From Nymphaea colorata (taxonomy: Eukaryota; Streptophyta; Magnoliopsida; Nymphaeales; Nymphaeaceae), in contig NC_045151.1 in the NCBI RefSeq assembly GCF_008831285.2, positions 2,349,544-2,413,543 of the forward strand: a stretch of 64,000 nucleotides of DNA, in the 5' to 3' direction. Under the pieces are notes generated by a model. It was not told where the DNA came from and ran no database searches. It saw nothing but the letters and a program-made list of their open reading frames with translations. Shown in pieces: positions 40,040 through 51,098 of this stretch. How positions within the stretch are numbered: the stretch's first letter is position 1; every line of letters starts with the position of its first letter. The translations under genes and the position numbers were made by a program.

Positions 40040-40345
40040 TGTTACGTTCTGATTGTGAACAGAGTTTTGAAGAGAGGAAGAGAGCAGAGTGAGAAGGAAG
40101 AGATGGAAGGGAGTAAGAGAAATTGGAATTAGAACCATGAACCTTTCATTAACAACTAAGGCCTTATAACCAGAAGTGGAGGCCTCAAAACAAGCAACAT
40201 GGCTAACCCACTAACAGGAACTAACTTCTCGCAAGGTAGTGGGAAACCCCCACTACATGGAATAACTGAAATCAACATAACTGATGACGCCTACTAATCG
40301 TTACCATGATGCCACAATGGCCATTACACGATTAAGGTCGTGACA
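40040..40345 (-). repeat. 5' LTR of Gypsy element
   Basis: 306 bp, plus strand TGTTACGTTCTGATTG to AAGGTCGTGACA, same length as the 3' LTR with six substitutions and no indel. Confidence 0.95.
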
Positions 40346-41240
40346 AATGAATACTGATAACCACTAGTAGACTGGATGAGACGAAGAGGGATAGGGGTCT
40401 CACTTGGGCGATGATCAGGGCTCCTTCAACAGTCACCCGACTGACGACTCAGCTGCTGGACGGAATGGCGGTGGGATCTTGGGCACCGCTGTGGAAGACA
40501 CCGATCCCCGGTGAGGGACGACCCACGTTCCGCTCCCCGGAGATCGGTTTCAGGCGACGGAGTTGGGGAAGGGAGAACCTCCCGTGAGCGAGGCAGAAAG
40601 AAACCGCGGGAGAGAGCGACTGACGGGGAAGGGGGAACACCGAAGACATTCGGTTGCCGATGAGGAAGCAGCCGACTGCAGGTGAGGGACAACCCAAAAG
40701 GCCGTTCCAGCCGACGGCGTTGGCATCCTCCGGTGAGCGAGGGAGAGAGAAACCGCGAGAGAGGAGGAGGGATCTTTCGAGGGCAATGATTTCCCTCGTC
40801 CACATGGACTTGAGCGGGATTTGATCTCAGCCGCTCGATGAGCGGCATTGATTGCCTGACATTATATATATATATATATATATATAAAAGAAATATGTGC
40901 ACTACCATGCAGCGGTCGATCAACATAGTTAAAAGATGATATGTAATTAGAGACACAAATAGTTCAGTACCAACCACTTGTACATGTGCAAACAATCAAT
41001 TTATCATGTTTGTAAAAAACAAAAAAAATTGCCATCTGCTTTCGAGTCACTAAGTGCCAACAACAAATAAAGCTTTTACACCTAGGTGATGGACCCTCCT
41101 TCATTTTCTTTCTTTTTTTTAATTTACATGCAACTTTTAAACATTTTATTTATCTTATATAAAAATTAAAAAAAAACTATATTTTAGGCCCTATTAAAAT
41201 TTTTAAAAGTATAATTTAGTTTTATTTTAAAGTACAATTT
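40346..41240. other. Spacer with GC-rich block at 40426-40860
   Basis: The GC-rich block is open on the minus strand in more than one frame and holds a repeated unit, CCGGTGAGCGAGGGAGAGAG with a variant CCCGTGAGCGAGGCAGAAAG about 140 bp apart. A (TA)n tract follows at 40862-40887. No motif is recognisable. It could be the leader or 5' UTR of a lost element or gene. The remainder is AT-rich spacer. Confidence 0.4.
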
Positions 41241-41690
41241 ACGCCCCTCAGCACGCCATCCTTTTGAAAAGGGTTCAACACTTGGGTAGCCAGTCAAGGT
41301 GTTGCCCATGAAGTCCTAAAAATCATAGCACACATGATGCGTTGATGTTGATGTCATTTAACAGCTCATACTTGAACTGTATGAAATCTCAATCTTATGA
41401 TGTATATGGGCTTTGCAAAATAAAATAAAAAATGGTTCAATGTAATTAGGAAAATTAACAAATAAAGGAAGAAGATGGAATTACCTTATCGCTGAGGATT
41501 TGAATCCACCAAATCAGGCATCCACATCCTCAGTATGAAAGGCAATAACCAATTGTGGCGACGAATATAAGGAGGATGAATATAGAGAAGGACGCCGAGT
41601 GAGTAAAGGTCTTCCCATAGACCGAACCAGTGCTCGAGCCGTGCAGCCCAGCACCTGAATTTGTGACACAAGAGCTCGCCCACCTCTGTG
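41241..41690. repeat. Dispersed repeat, also at 61541-62570
   Basis: Shares GGTAGCCAGTC, TGTAATTAGGAAAATTAACA, CAAATCAGGCATCCACATCC, GTGGCGACGAATATAAG and GAGCCGTGCAGCCCAGCACC in order with 61541-62570. The second copy has about 430 bp more between CTTCCCATAG and the GAGCCGTGCAG word. Function unknown. Confidence 0.75.
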
Positions 41691-41737
41691 TGAGTATGTG
41701 TGATTGAGAGAAAGAGAGTTTTATGTATCAGAAGAAA

Positions 41738-41740
<3 letters not shown>

Positions 41741-41789
<49 letters not shown>

Positions 41790-42240
41790 TATATATATAT
41801 ATATATATAACTTTGTCTTTTGATTTAGGCGGCAACAATACTATACCTGGAGAAACTTAACTGCTGGAAAGCTTTGGACTAAAAAGTAGCAAAGAAATTC
41901 ATGCACGTATGCTTTCGTGGGCAGCTGACGCATTTTTCTTTTTGAGCATTTTTGCAGCCCATCACCTTTTCTTTTCGTGCATTTTTGCTGCAACTGGATC
42001 AGAGATGTCAATGGTTCAAAAATAATCCAACATCTGAATGAAAATTTGGTATCTGAATCCCAAAAATATCTTGAGGTGTAGGTTAGGTTTATATGATGGC
42101 ACAACTATATGTACATTTTATGTTCAAAGTTTTATAAGGTTATTGAAGTTGCTACCCCGGTCACTATTTTCACTAAATATTCATCCTTTTGGCAGGTTTC
42201 AACTTCTAAACCGGCAGACCTCACAAAATTCTCAACATTA
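41741..42240. repeat. Partial copy of the 6859-8187 foldback
   Basis: Starts with a (TA)n tract (41741-41809) and continues with GGCAACAATACTATACCTGG, CATGCACGTATGC, TGTCAATGGTTCAAAAATAA and ATATCTTGAGGTGTAGGTTA to CAGACCTCACAAAATTCTCA. This corresponds to the inner left arm and the loop of the foldback at 6859-8187. No right arm is present. Confidence 0.75.
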
Positions 42241-42279
42241 CTTTTTTTTGGGAGATCGTGAAGGGGATGGAAGCATCAT

Positions 42280-44115
42280 AGTGACTCCTCCTCCTTACCT
42301 TACTAAGAAAGGCAGAACCGCTTGATCCTGATCCCCCAATGAATCGCCACATTGATGACTCCACACCCTCATCCCAATCCCTATTATCATACCCATAACG
42401 AGCCCACTTTCCAAAGCCTGCACCGGCCGAGAGCCAACAAATTACATTCATTTACTAAAAGCGAACCCCAAAATCGTGTGCTGTTTTGGGCTGTTAAGAA
42501 AACACAGGATGCCCAGATGGCCGGGATGGAGTCCTCCAGCATCTTCCCTACGGAAATGTGACTCGCCTGCCGGAGCAGTATCCTTTCCTGTCAAGAGAGC
42601 AAGAGAGAGTAAGGGGAAAAGAGCGAGCGGAGAGGGGAGAGATAAGGGTGGCCGTTCGGAGCCTTCTTGGCTTTTATGGATGCGTTTCTTGTGAATCTCG
42701 ATGGACACGTGGCATCATCTCATGAAATGATGTGATAAAGAGAAGACAAGGCTACCATCGGTTTGGGTAACTTTTGATCTCACTGGGGCCTCCTCGGATC
42801 CTAACCTAAAGAGATCTCTGACCTTTTGCTCAGAGGGGGTGACTACCTGCCCTTCGCCGTGGAAGATGGTGGAGATCTACTTAATATCTGCCTTGCCGCT
42901 AACATTTTTGCTAAATTCACGCAAAGGACTTGTGGACCGTTAGAGTTGGATCGAGCCTAGGTCTAGTCATCCATCCAGCAATCAACCATGCTCACATGCT
43001 TGTTGACCTTATTTAGAAGCACATTGACTCATAAACCCTTCTTTTTTTATCATCTAAGAGTATTATGTTTGGCAACTTGTTCTCATTTTGGGATAGATTA
43101 ATACAGTATTCTATGAATCTTGGAGCAAATAACAATTTGTTATTATTGCCAAATGGGCACCAAGTAAAACACCTTTCGACCTCATGTTGTCCAATTGATT
43201 AGTATAAATCAGTTATCTTTGGAAATAGCAAAACATGTAAAAATTAGTCAAAGAAAACCTTGTGCTAGGTCCACTCAACTCAATCTAGAGGCAAGAAACT
43301 AAGTTTTACATAAGGTGGATTAATTTTACAAGTGTTGCTATTTCGAAAGAAAGCTGAGTAAGAGTAATCAATTGAACAACATCAGGTAAAATGTCTTTTG
43401 CTTAGTGCCCGTTTGGCAATAATAACAAATTGTTATCTGCTCCAAGATTCATAGAATACTATATTAATCTATTCGAAAACCAAAACAAGTTGCCAAACAT
43501 AATACTCTTAGATGACAAAAAAAGAAGGGTTTATGAGTCAGTTTGCTTCTACATAAGGTCAACAAGCATGTGAGCTTGGTTGATGGCTGGACGGCTGACT
43601 ATTCCTAGGCTCGAGCCAACTATGATAGTCAACAAGCCCTTTGCATAAATTTAGCAAAAATGTTAGCGACAAGGCAAGTATTAAGCAGATCTCCACCTTC
43701 CACCACGGCGAAGGACAGGGAGTCATCCCGTATGAGTAAAAGGTTTGAGATCTCATTAGGTCAGGATCCAAGGAGGCCCCGGTGAGATCGAAAGTTACCC
43801 AAACCGATGGTCGCCTTGTCTTCTCTTTATCACATCATTCCATGAGATGACGCTACGTGTCCATTGAGATTCACAAGAAACGCATCCATAAAAGCCAAGA
43901 AGGCTCCGAACGGCCACCCTTATCTCTCCCCTCTCCTCTCACTCTTTTCCCCTTACTCGCTCTTGCTCTTTGACAGGAAAGGATACTGCTCCGGCAGGCG
44001 AATTACATTTCCGGAGGGAAGATGCTGGAGGACTCCACAGTGTGGCAATTCATTGGGGGATAAGGATCAAGCAGTTCTGCCTTTCTTAGTAAGGTAAGGC
44101 AAGGAGGACGAGCCA
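42280..44115. repeat. Large inverted repeat (foldback), 1.8 kb
   Basis: Left arm about 42280-43190, loop about 43190-43385, right arm about 43385-44115. Paired words: CCTTACTAAGAAAGGCAGAA with its complement near 44080; TTATGGATGCGTTTCTTGTG with its complement near 43880; GGCAACTTGTTCTCATTTTG with a diverged complement near 43480. The left arm carries about 190 bp not present in the right (about 42345-42530). No transposase reading frame is present. It belongs to a different family from the foldback at 6859-8187. Confidence 0.78.
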
Positions 44116-44170
44116 CTATTAATATGCTCCCTTCCCCTTTAGGAGCACTATGAATATGTGCCTAAGGATT

Positions 44171-44510
44171 AAATAGAAAAACTACAAAATCCACAATTTT
44201 CTTTAAGTCCTTGGATCAATTCAACCTTCTGCCAATAGTTGGCTCCTTCCAATTATCTGCTCGAATCCAGGTCCATGTAGTTGGGCCTTGCAAAATAAAT
44301 TGGATCATATTACGTACTGATAAGATATGGACCCAAGGTTTGGGTCTCAATATAAAATCCCACAAGTATGACCATTCACATGTCAAAAGAGCTTAAGCTA
44401 GTTGAACCGTCATAGTTTTTCAGAAATCCATTGTTTTCCAGAAATCCATATCTGAGCCTGAAATCTTATCGATCTTTGACCTCGTCTTGCCACCTTTAAG
44501 TAGACGATTA
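44171..44510. repeat. Dispersed repeat, also at 25840-26150
   Basis: Second copy of the repeat described at 25840-26150; it has a small internal duplication around CAGAAATCCA near 44420-44450. Confidence 0.7.
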
Positions 44511-44586
44511 ATTAGGCTGGGATGGATGTGGAAGTTAAGAACTAGTACATGATAAGTGGCTACAAGTCATAGCCAACAAACACTTA

Positions 44587-44918
44587 AGGCTGGGCATCGA
44601 GCTGGGCCAGACAAGAGAGGCACAAGGCTTGACAAAGTGAGGTTCAGGCTCACCCAAAGCCCTTACTGACAGTCCAAGCCTGACCGGCTTAGTTGTCTAG
44701 TTGGGCTCAACCATCAACTTTATGTACATTGAATATCTGGTTTGTTGTCCACCTATATTTGAAACCCTTAATATTTCATAATTTTAACGGATCAAAAACC
44801 CTTAACAAAATGCCAATAGTTTTTAAGGATGTTATTAATAACACATAAAGAGTTTCCAAGGAAGTCATCAAGAATGCACCCATAGTTTTTTAAGTAAGTT
44901 GATCGCTAGTGTCATTTG

Positions 44919-44957
<39 letters not shown>

Positions 44958-45100
44958 GAGTCAGGCCCCCAATACCTGATTTGGGCCAGCTCAGGCCGAT
45001 GGTTTTTTTTTTCTAGATGATCCATGCATCAAATGACCAGCCCAAGCCTTGCCCATCACAGGCTAGGTACCCAATTACCCGTCAGGTACCTTGCTCAATG
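44587..45100. repeat. MITE-like repeat with TGGGC-type ends
   Basis: Begins GGCTGGGCATCGAGCTGGGC and closes with AGCCCAAGCCTTGCCCATCA; a (TA)n tract (44922-44955) interrupts it. Matches the design of the repeats at 14697 and 26225. Confidence 0.45.
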
Positions 45101-45234
45101 CTAAATCCATTATAGCAGCCTCATTTGCAAAGGACAAGGATCAATTGAATTTTGTGAGTAACCCTTAGGCAATTCATCCACTAGGTAGTCCAAGGTCTAA
45201 GTATATGGAATCCAAGCTTTTCTTTTTTGAACCT

Positions 45235-45340
45235 TCTATCGATTGTCCCCTTGGGCCAACGGATTCTAGTAGCTTTTCTCACCTGTATGTCGCACTTACA
45301 GAGTCATGTTTTGCCTTTTTCCATGTCTATGCGTGTATTT

Positions 45341-45391
<51 letters not shown>

Positions 45392-45547
45392 GTAAAGTTC
45401 ATATATACACTTTTTGCAATGAAAATATGGAAAAAACTAGACATATCGGATGTGGGTACTCTCAGTTTGAATCCCACAGCATTAGAGCCACACATCTCCA
45501 TTGTCTTTGTCATTGTTTTCCCATTTTGGAGGCTTTGTAGAAGTGAT
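45235..45547. repeat. Duplicated flank of Ale-like Copia element
   Basis: Copy of 8100-8367, with a longer (TA)n (45342-45389). It includes the outer end of the foldback arm and abuts the LTR at 45548. Confidence 0.7.
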
Positions 45548-45777
45548 TGATAAAAACAAAGTGGGAAAGAATGAAAGACACAATGAAAGGGAGAACCTTT
45601 CCTTGTTATCTCATGTTCGTGTTATTTATAGTACAAAGGGTATGATAAGGTAAGGATAGATACTAAGTATCAATATCCTCTCCAACAATAAAATCAGTTT
45701 CCAAAACAGAAAATATCTACAAGATAACTCCCCAATTAACGTGACATCATTCCTATCTAGATAGGCAATCGTTAACA
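45548..45777 (-). repeat. 3' LTR of Ale-like Copia
   Basis: Plus strand TGATAAAAACAAAGTGGG to AATCGTTAACA. The purine tract complement TTCCCCTCAAGTTGG follows at 45778. Confidence 0.88.
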
Positions 45778-45783
45778 TTCCCC

Positions 45784-46849
45784 TCAAGTTGGAGCTCCTG
45801 GATCTATCAGTCCCAACTTGCATCTTAATTTATAGAATGGATCTTTTCCTAAAGATTTAGTGAAGATATCAGCAATTTGATCTCTTGAATTGATGTACTT
45901 GGTGCAAATCTCTCTAGCCTGAATATTCTCCCGAACAACATGACAGTCAATATCTATGTGCTTTGTTATTTCATGAAATACAGGGGTTGCAACGATGTGG
46001 ATAGCTGCTTGATCATCACAAAACATCTCCATTTGTCAACTTCGTTTAATGCCAATATCTTGAAAAATGTATTTTATCCATGTCATTCCACCAGAAGTGG
46101 AAGTGATTGCTCTATATTCTGCTTCTGCCGAAAATTTTGAAGTAGTTGTTTGCTTTCCTACTTTCCATGAAACTGGGATATCTCCAATGAAGACACAAAA
46201 ACCTGAAATTTGGATATCGCTTTGGGAAGATAAAAAATTCCATAACTTGGTTTAGACTTTACATAGCGAAGAATACGGAAAGTTGTCTCCTAGTGCCTGG
46301 TTCTTGGCTGAGCCATAAATTGACTCAAAATATGGACAATATGCAAAAAGTCCAGTCGAGTAATAGCGAAATAGACAAGGTGTTCAATGAGTCTTTTGAA
46401 GAAGGTGGGATCCTTAAGAGACTATTCTCTTTCAATATCTAATTTTAAAAGCTGCTCTATAGGTGTATCAATAGGCTTCGCACAGCTGTAACCAGATTCT
46501 TTGAGAATGTCCATCGCATATTTCTTTTGGGATAGAGAGATTCTCTTTTTTATCTGACCACTTCAATACCCAAGAAATAATTTAACTCACCTAGGTCCTT
46601 TAATTGAAATTTGGCATTGATAATAGTTTTCAGTTCTCCAATTGCTTGTTTGTTATCTCCTGCAATAATGATATCATCAACATATACAATTATGAATAAA
46701 TTCTCATTTTTGTTGACTCTTGAGAATATAGAATAATTAGCCTTTGATTGAGAAAAACCGAGATCCTTATGGGCCTTCGTAAGTTTAAAAAACCAGTTCT
46801 GTGATGATTGCTTCAACCCATATAAAGATTTCTTTAGCCGACATACCAT
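45784..46849 (-). pseudogene. Ale-like Copia RT C-half and RNase H, broken
   Basis: 46550-46849 has VCRLKKSLYGLKQSSQNWFF, IIVYVDDIIIAGDN with the intact active site (about 46669-46690) and KFQLKDLGELNYFLGIEV. Stops interrupt 46033-46550. 45784-46032 has [34 protein letters not shown] and [15 protein letters not shown], the end of RNase H, finishing close to the polypurine tract. Confidence 0.82.
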
Positions 46850-46864
46850 AGTGCTCTCCCCCTG

Positions 46865-47661
46865 TTAGCTAAAACCAGGTGAGAGCGTCATATAAACTTC
46901 TGTGTCCAAATCCCCATGTAAAAAATCGTAGTTGATGTCCATCTGCAAGATATGTCGACCTTTGATAGCAGCAATGAACAAGAGACACCGAATAGTAGTG
47001 ATCTTGGCGACAGGAGAAAAAGTCGACACCTTCAGTTTGAGTATAGCCCTTGGCAACAAGACACACTTTATATCTTTCTATTGAGCCGTCAACATAATAT
47101 TTAATTAAACACAATGACAGCCAATAGGTTGTTTTTCATTTGGGAGAGAGACAATTTCCCAAGTAGAGTTTTCCTCTAGTGCCCATATTTAAGCAGCCAT
47201 AGCATCGTTCCATTCTTGATGTTGCATGGCGTCAAGAAAGTTGACAGGTTTGTGGTGGCAAAGTACAGAGGCAATGAAAGCTTGATGACAAGGGGTAAAG
47301 TTATCAAGATGAAGGAAATGATGTAAATACCTTGTTCTTTTGGAAGTTGTTGATGAGTAGGATGATGTGGGTTGAATCAACAAGAAGCATTGGTAATCTT
47401 TGAGGTGAGAGAAAGTCATGTGCTGCCTGGTAGAACGTCTTAGAGGAGGTGTATTGCCTGTAGTAGGGGAGGGTGAAATGATGGGGCTAGGTATTGGTGG
47501 TTCATTGGGTGGTGGCATGTGGATATCAGGTGAAGAAGAGGTAGGTGGTGAGGTCTCTTGTGGGGCATGGTACTCATACTCAAATGATTCTTGTGACAAT
47601 AGGGGCAAAACAATTTGACTATCGGTGGTAGAGATGCTGCAAAAAGGGAATTCATTTTCAA
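46865..47661 (-). pseudogene. Ale-like Copia integrase tail and RT N-half, broken
   Basis: 47189-47608 has a Pro/Ser-rich linker, LRRSTRQHMTFSHLKDYQCF, FTPCHQAFIASV and AMQHQEWNDAMAA before a stop. 46869-47114 carries [20 protein letters not shown], and the frame then shifts to 46865-47059 with [18 protein letters not shown] and [20 protein letters not shown]. Relatives have KARLVAKGY and QLDVNNAFLHG at these places. Confidence 0.75.
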
Positions 47662-47682
47662 TAAATGTTACATCGTGACTAG

Positions 47683-48715
47683 TTAAAATCTCATAAGTTT
47701 CAAGATCATAGACTTTGTAAGGACTTTAGCCAAAGGGATAGCAAATGAAAATGCAACGCCTTGCCTTAGCATCAAACTTATGAGTTTTGAAAATGTTGTA
47801 ACTGTAGCTAAGACAACCAAAACTTTGAATGTGTTCATATTTTGGAGCACGCCCATGTAAAATTTCATAATGAGTTTTTCCATGGAGGGGCTGAGTAGGA
47901 AGTCTATTGAGTAAATATGCAGCGGTAAGGACACACTCACCCCAAAAAATATAATGGTAATTTGGCTTGAAAACGTAGGGCATGGGCGATGTTGAGAAGA
48001 TTTTTATATTTACGTTCGACGACAACCATTTTGTTGGGGTGTTGCAACGCAAGAATGTTGTCTTTCTATTCCTTTGGAATGTAGGAAAAAGTTCATATCA
48101 TTTGAAAAAAAATCAAGCATGAAATTGATTTTCTACCATATTGACAAATCTTGAATAAGAAAACACATTTCAGATTTATAACGCATGAGATATACCCATG
48201 TACATCGAGAGAAATCATCGACAATAGTAAGAAAATAATGTGCACCCGATAGAGAAGATATTTTATAACGTTCCCAAATATCATAATGAATCAATTGAAC
48301 AGCATGAGTAGTGGATATAAAACTATTAGGAAAGGGTAATCGAGTTTGTTTAGCAAGATGACATATAGAACAATGTTTATCATTATTAGAAAAATTAAGA
48401 GAACTGAAAATAGATTTTAACTGCAAATTGGATGGATGGCCAAGTCGAACGTGCCATAACATGCTTCAGTCTACCCTTCCCAATCTTCCTCCTCAAGCGA
48501 CAGTCCTGAATGAAACAAGATTGACCATCAAAGGCAACATGACAATCATTTTGTGTAATGAGTCTGAAAATATATATAATATTAAAAGGAAAATGATGGA
48601 ACACAAAGAACATGAGATAATGTAAGATATGGGTTGAGATGATAGGCCAACTAGTACCATCTGGGAGCTTGACAGGATTAGTTGTGGTAGGACTAGAAGT
48701 GAAAAGGGTTGTCAA
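47683..48715 (-). pseudogene. Ale-like Copia pre-integrase and integrase, broken
   Basis: 48133-48462 has LWHVRLGHPSNLQLKSIF and CSICHLAKQTRLPFPNSF (zinc finger), then IHYDIWERY and FLTIVDDFSRCTWVYLM. 47726-48052 holds ECVLTAAYLLNRLPTQPLHG and IQSFGCLSYSYN from the end of the core. Between them the frame is shifted and the VRSDNG region is weak. 48395-48715 reads on from the protease with TPLTTLF-type sequence. Confidence 0.75.
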
Positions 48716-49794
48716 TGAATTAACAATATGGTGAGTAGGCCCGTATCAATGATCCACATTGGAGAAGAGACAGAACAAACAAGAGGGAATGAGAGAGTAC
48801 TTGCAAGATTGACTTTAAGATTTTTACTATTCATGAACTCCATGAATTGACGATAAAGGTGAGGCATGAAGCTTGTAGGCGAGTCTTGTGACTCTAGGGG
48901 GCTTGTAGTTGGGGGCATCTGGTAAGACCAATGCATTATCGGTCATGACAGATTTCGCTTGTGGCTATTGATGCCACGTATTAGAAGATCTCCTCCTTGA
49001 AAAACCGATCAGATCATAGCAACGGAGTTTGACATGACCAAGGCACCCACAACGTTCACATTTGGGTCTCATGCTGCCCCTAGCCCTGTTCACATTCTCT
49101 TGATTTGGCTCTAGCCCTTTTACAACAGCCGATTTGCTTTCTGATTGAATAGATATATGAAGTTCACATTGTCTTTCTTCTTAAATTAATAATGAATAAG
49201 CTTTAGAAATTGATGGACTAGGTACCATGAGAAGTATTTGGCTGTGAATAGCTGTGTAACTTTCATATGAAACCAGTTAAAAACTGAATCAATCGATCAT
49301 GTTGCTGAATGTCAATAACCTTTCTCATCACCCCACACTCCAAGACGACAGTGTAACATAAGCATCATCCTCCCATATATCGGCTGCATTCTTAGCATAT
49401 ACCACAGTGGTTGACAATGATTTATGAAGAGAGTTAAGAAGCCACGATAAAACCATATTATTGCATATTTGCCAAGAGATAACTAGAGACGGTGGTGCAA
49501 TAGGTTTTCAATGAAACCATCTACAAAACCCAACTTGTTTTTGGCTAATAAAGCCATCATCATGGCATGTTTCTAGACTTCATAATTTTCTACAGTCAAT
49601 TGTTGATAAACGAGAGACATACCCAAATTGTCGAAGTGGTGTAAATAATACAGATTATCACCTTCTTGAGAGAAGGATTCAGATGCTCCATGCTGGTTGC
49701 TTGATGCCGCCGTGGCTGTGCTTAGACCACCATAAGGAATAGAGAAAAAAGTGCACAAGACAGAGTTGGGCAGGAACACAGCAGCGGTACTCAA
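48712..49794 (-). pseudogene. Ale-like Copia gag and protease, broken
   Basis: Gag starts near 49794 and shows NLYYLHHFDNLGMSLVYQQL and TVENYEV, the N-terminal gag signature of this Copia group. An intact zinc knuckle CERCGCLGHVKLRC lies at about 49028-49069. The protease site reads MWIIDTG near 48740-48760 and then shifts frame. Several stops occur between 49000 and 49570. Confidence 0.75.
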
Positions 49795-49935
49795 TCTTTA
49801 GATCGCCATAAGGTCGGGAGGAGAGGAAGGTCCTGTTATTGTGGCCGAGTCACCAGAACGGCAGTATCGCTTCATGAACATAGACGACAGGATAGATTAG
49901 GCAGCAGCCAGAAGCTGACTAAGCTGCTAATTCAT

Positions 49936-50031
49936 GTCACGGTTCAGCGCAGAAGCAAAAACAAGAGGGGAGGAGCAGGGGCTGTCACGGTTCAGCGCAG
50001 CAGCAAGAACAAGAGGGGAGGAGCAGGGGCT
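49936..50031. repeat. 48-bp tandem repeat in Ale-like leader
   Basis: Two units from GTCACGGTTCAGCGCAG to GGAGGAGCAGGGGCT, starting at 49936 and 49984, with two differences. Confidence 0.9.
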
Positions 50032-50199
50032 CACAGTCTACCCCATGGCCGGGACAATGGCGACCATCATTACAAAGCATATCTGAGGTTGATTTTCCAT
50101 GCAGGATTGAGTCATGCGGAGTCAACAAGCACAAGCAGGTCGCATACTCCTAGTCAACAACAAAGTTCCATGCTTATTGATAAGCATGCATCCTTGCAC

Positions 50200-50659
50200 T
50201 GTTAGCAAAAGGAATGACCTGCCTGCACGTCCTCTTCTTGTGCTCTTGTGAATGACACAACACAAGAAGACAACACACTAATCGAGCACTTGTTTGTACA
50301 AGTGATCACAAAGGCATGACACGTGATAAGAGCACACAACACTAAAAATTTGGAGCACACTTGAAATGCTTTCTCCCACATACTTTGGCCAACCCAAAGG
50401 GTCATATTTATACATGTAAAAAAAACTGAAAAATAAATGACATTGACTCTTGGTAATTCCACTATGGTCATTATGGACATATTAAAAACAAAAAACTGAA
50501 AATATAATGACCATATTAAAAACAAAAAACTGAAAATTAAAATAGGCAAGGTGAAGGGGCACATGTCTTGGCACGATGAAACTTTTGGAGAACCCAAAAG
50601 TTAAACCGTTTACATTCTTCATAAAGGCAGCTGCATTAATTTTGCATTAACTTTCATCA
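50200..50659 (-). repeat. 3' LTR of nested Copia
   Basis: Plus strand TGTTAGCAAAAGGAATGACC to AACTTTCATCA, then the purine-tract complement CTCCCCCTTAATGC. Confidence 0.9.
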
Positions 50660-50751
50660 CTCCCCCTTAATGCAAAGTTTGAAACACCAAGGTGAGACCG
50701 AAACTTCATAAATTTTGGGTATGAAAGTGCCTTTGTAAACCCATCCGCAAC

Positions 50752-51098
50752 TTATTCATTGGTTGAGCAATACTTCAACACAATTTGACCTTTACCAACA
50801 ATCTCACAAATGAAATGATGACGAAGTTCAATATGTTTTGTCTGTCCATGATAAATCGGATTTCTTGTCATTGCTATAGTTGCCTTGTTGTCACAATGAA
50901 TTGGTGTTCCTTCAGTTTGACTTTGACCAAGATCTTCCAAAAATCGACGCATCCAAATTGCCTGACAAGTAGCTGCAGATGTAGCAATATACTCCGCTTC
51001 TTAAGATGATAATGCAGTTGTACTTTGCTTCTTTGAACACCACCATATAGCACAATATCCAAGTGTAAAAACATAACCACTTGTGCTCCTTCGATCAT
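50752..51098 (-). pseudogene. Nested Copia RNase H C-terminal part
   Basis: Continues RT/RNase H after a stop at 51001. EAEYIATSAATCQAIWMRRF, then PIHCDNKATIAMTRNPIYHG and TKHIELRHHFICEIVGKG. The catalytic Asp of HCDN is present. Ends QIVLKYCSTNE at a stop about 90 bp before the purine tract, slightly short of the family end. Confidence 0.82.

Larger units (their letters stand above)
35185..40345 (-). mobile_element. Chromodomain Ty3/Gypsy LTR retrotransposon, young
   Basis: 5.16 kb with 306-bp LTRs at 35185-35490 and 40040-40345 and a perfect 5-bp target duplication AATGA (35180-35184, 40346-40350). The LTRs differ at six positions by eye (about 98% identity). Order on the minus strand: LTR, PBS, gag with zinc knuckle, protease, RT, RNase H, integrase, chromodomain, polypurine tract, LTR, which is the Gypsy order (integrase after RT). 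The chromodomain places it among chromoviruses. It carries several lesions (gag frameshift, a TGA before protease, a frameshift in protease, a TAG before the chromodomain, and FFDE in RT), so it is probably no longer autonomous. Confidence 0.95.

Noticed and set aside
40426-40995. 189-codon minus frame with overlapping 118-codon frame
   Set aside because: GC-rich block with internal repeats, several frames open at once, and ending in a (TA)n tract. No motif supports coding.
42280-44115. Large inverted repeat as a microRNA precursor
   Set aside because: Arms are 700-900 bp long, far larger than plant miRNA precursors; more likely a foldback element or an siRNA source.
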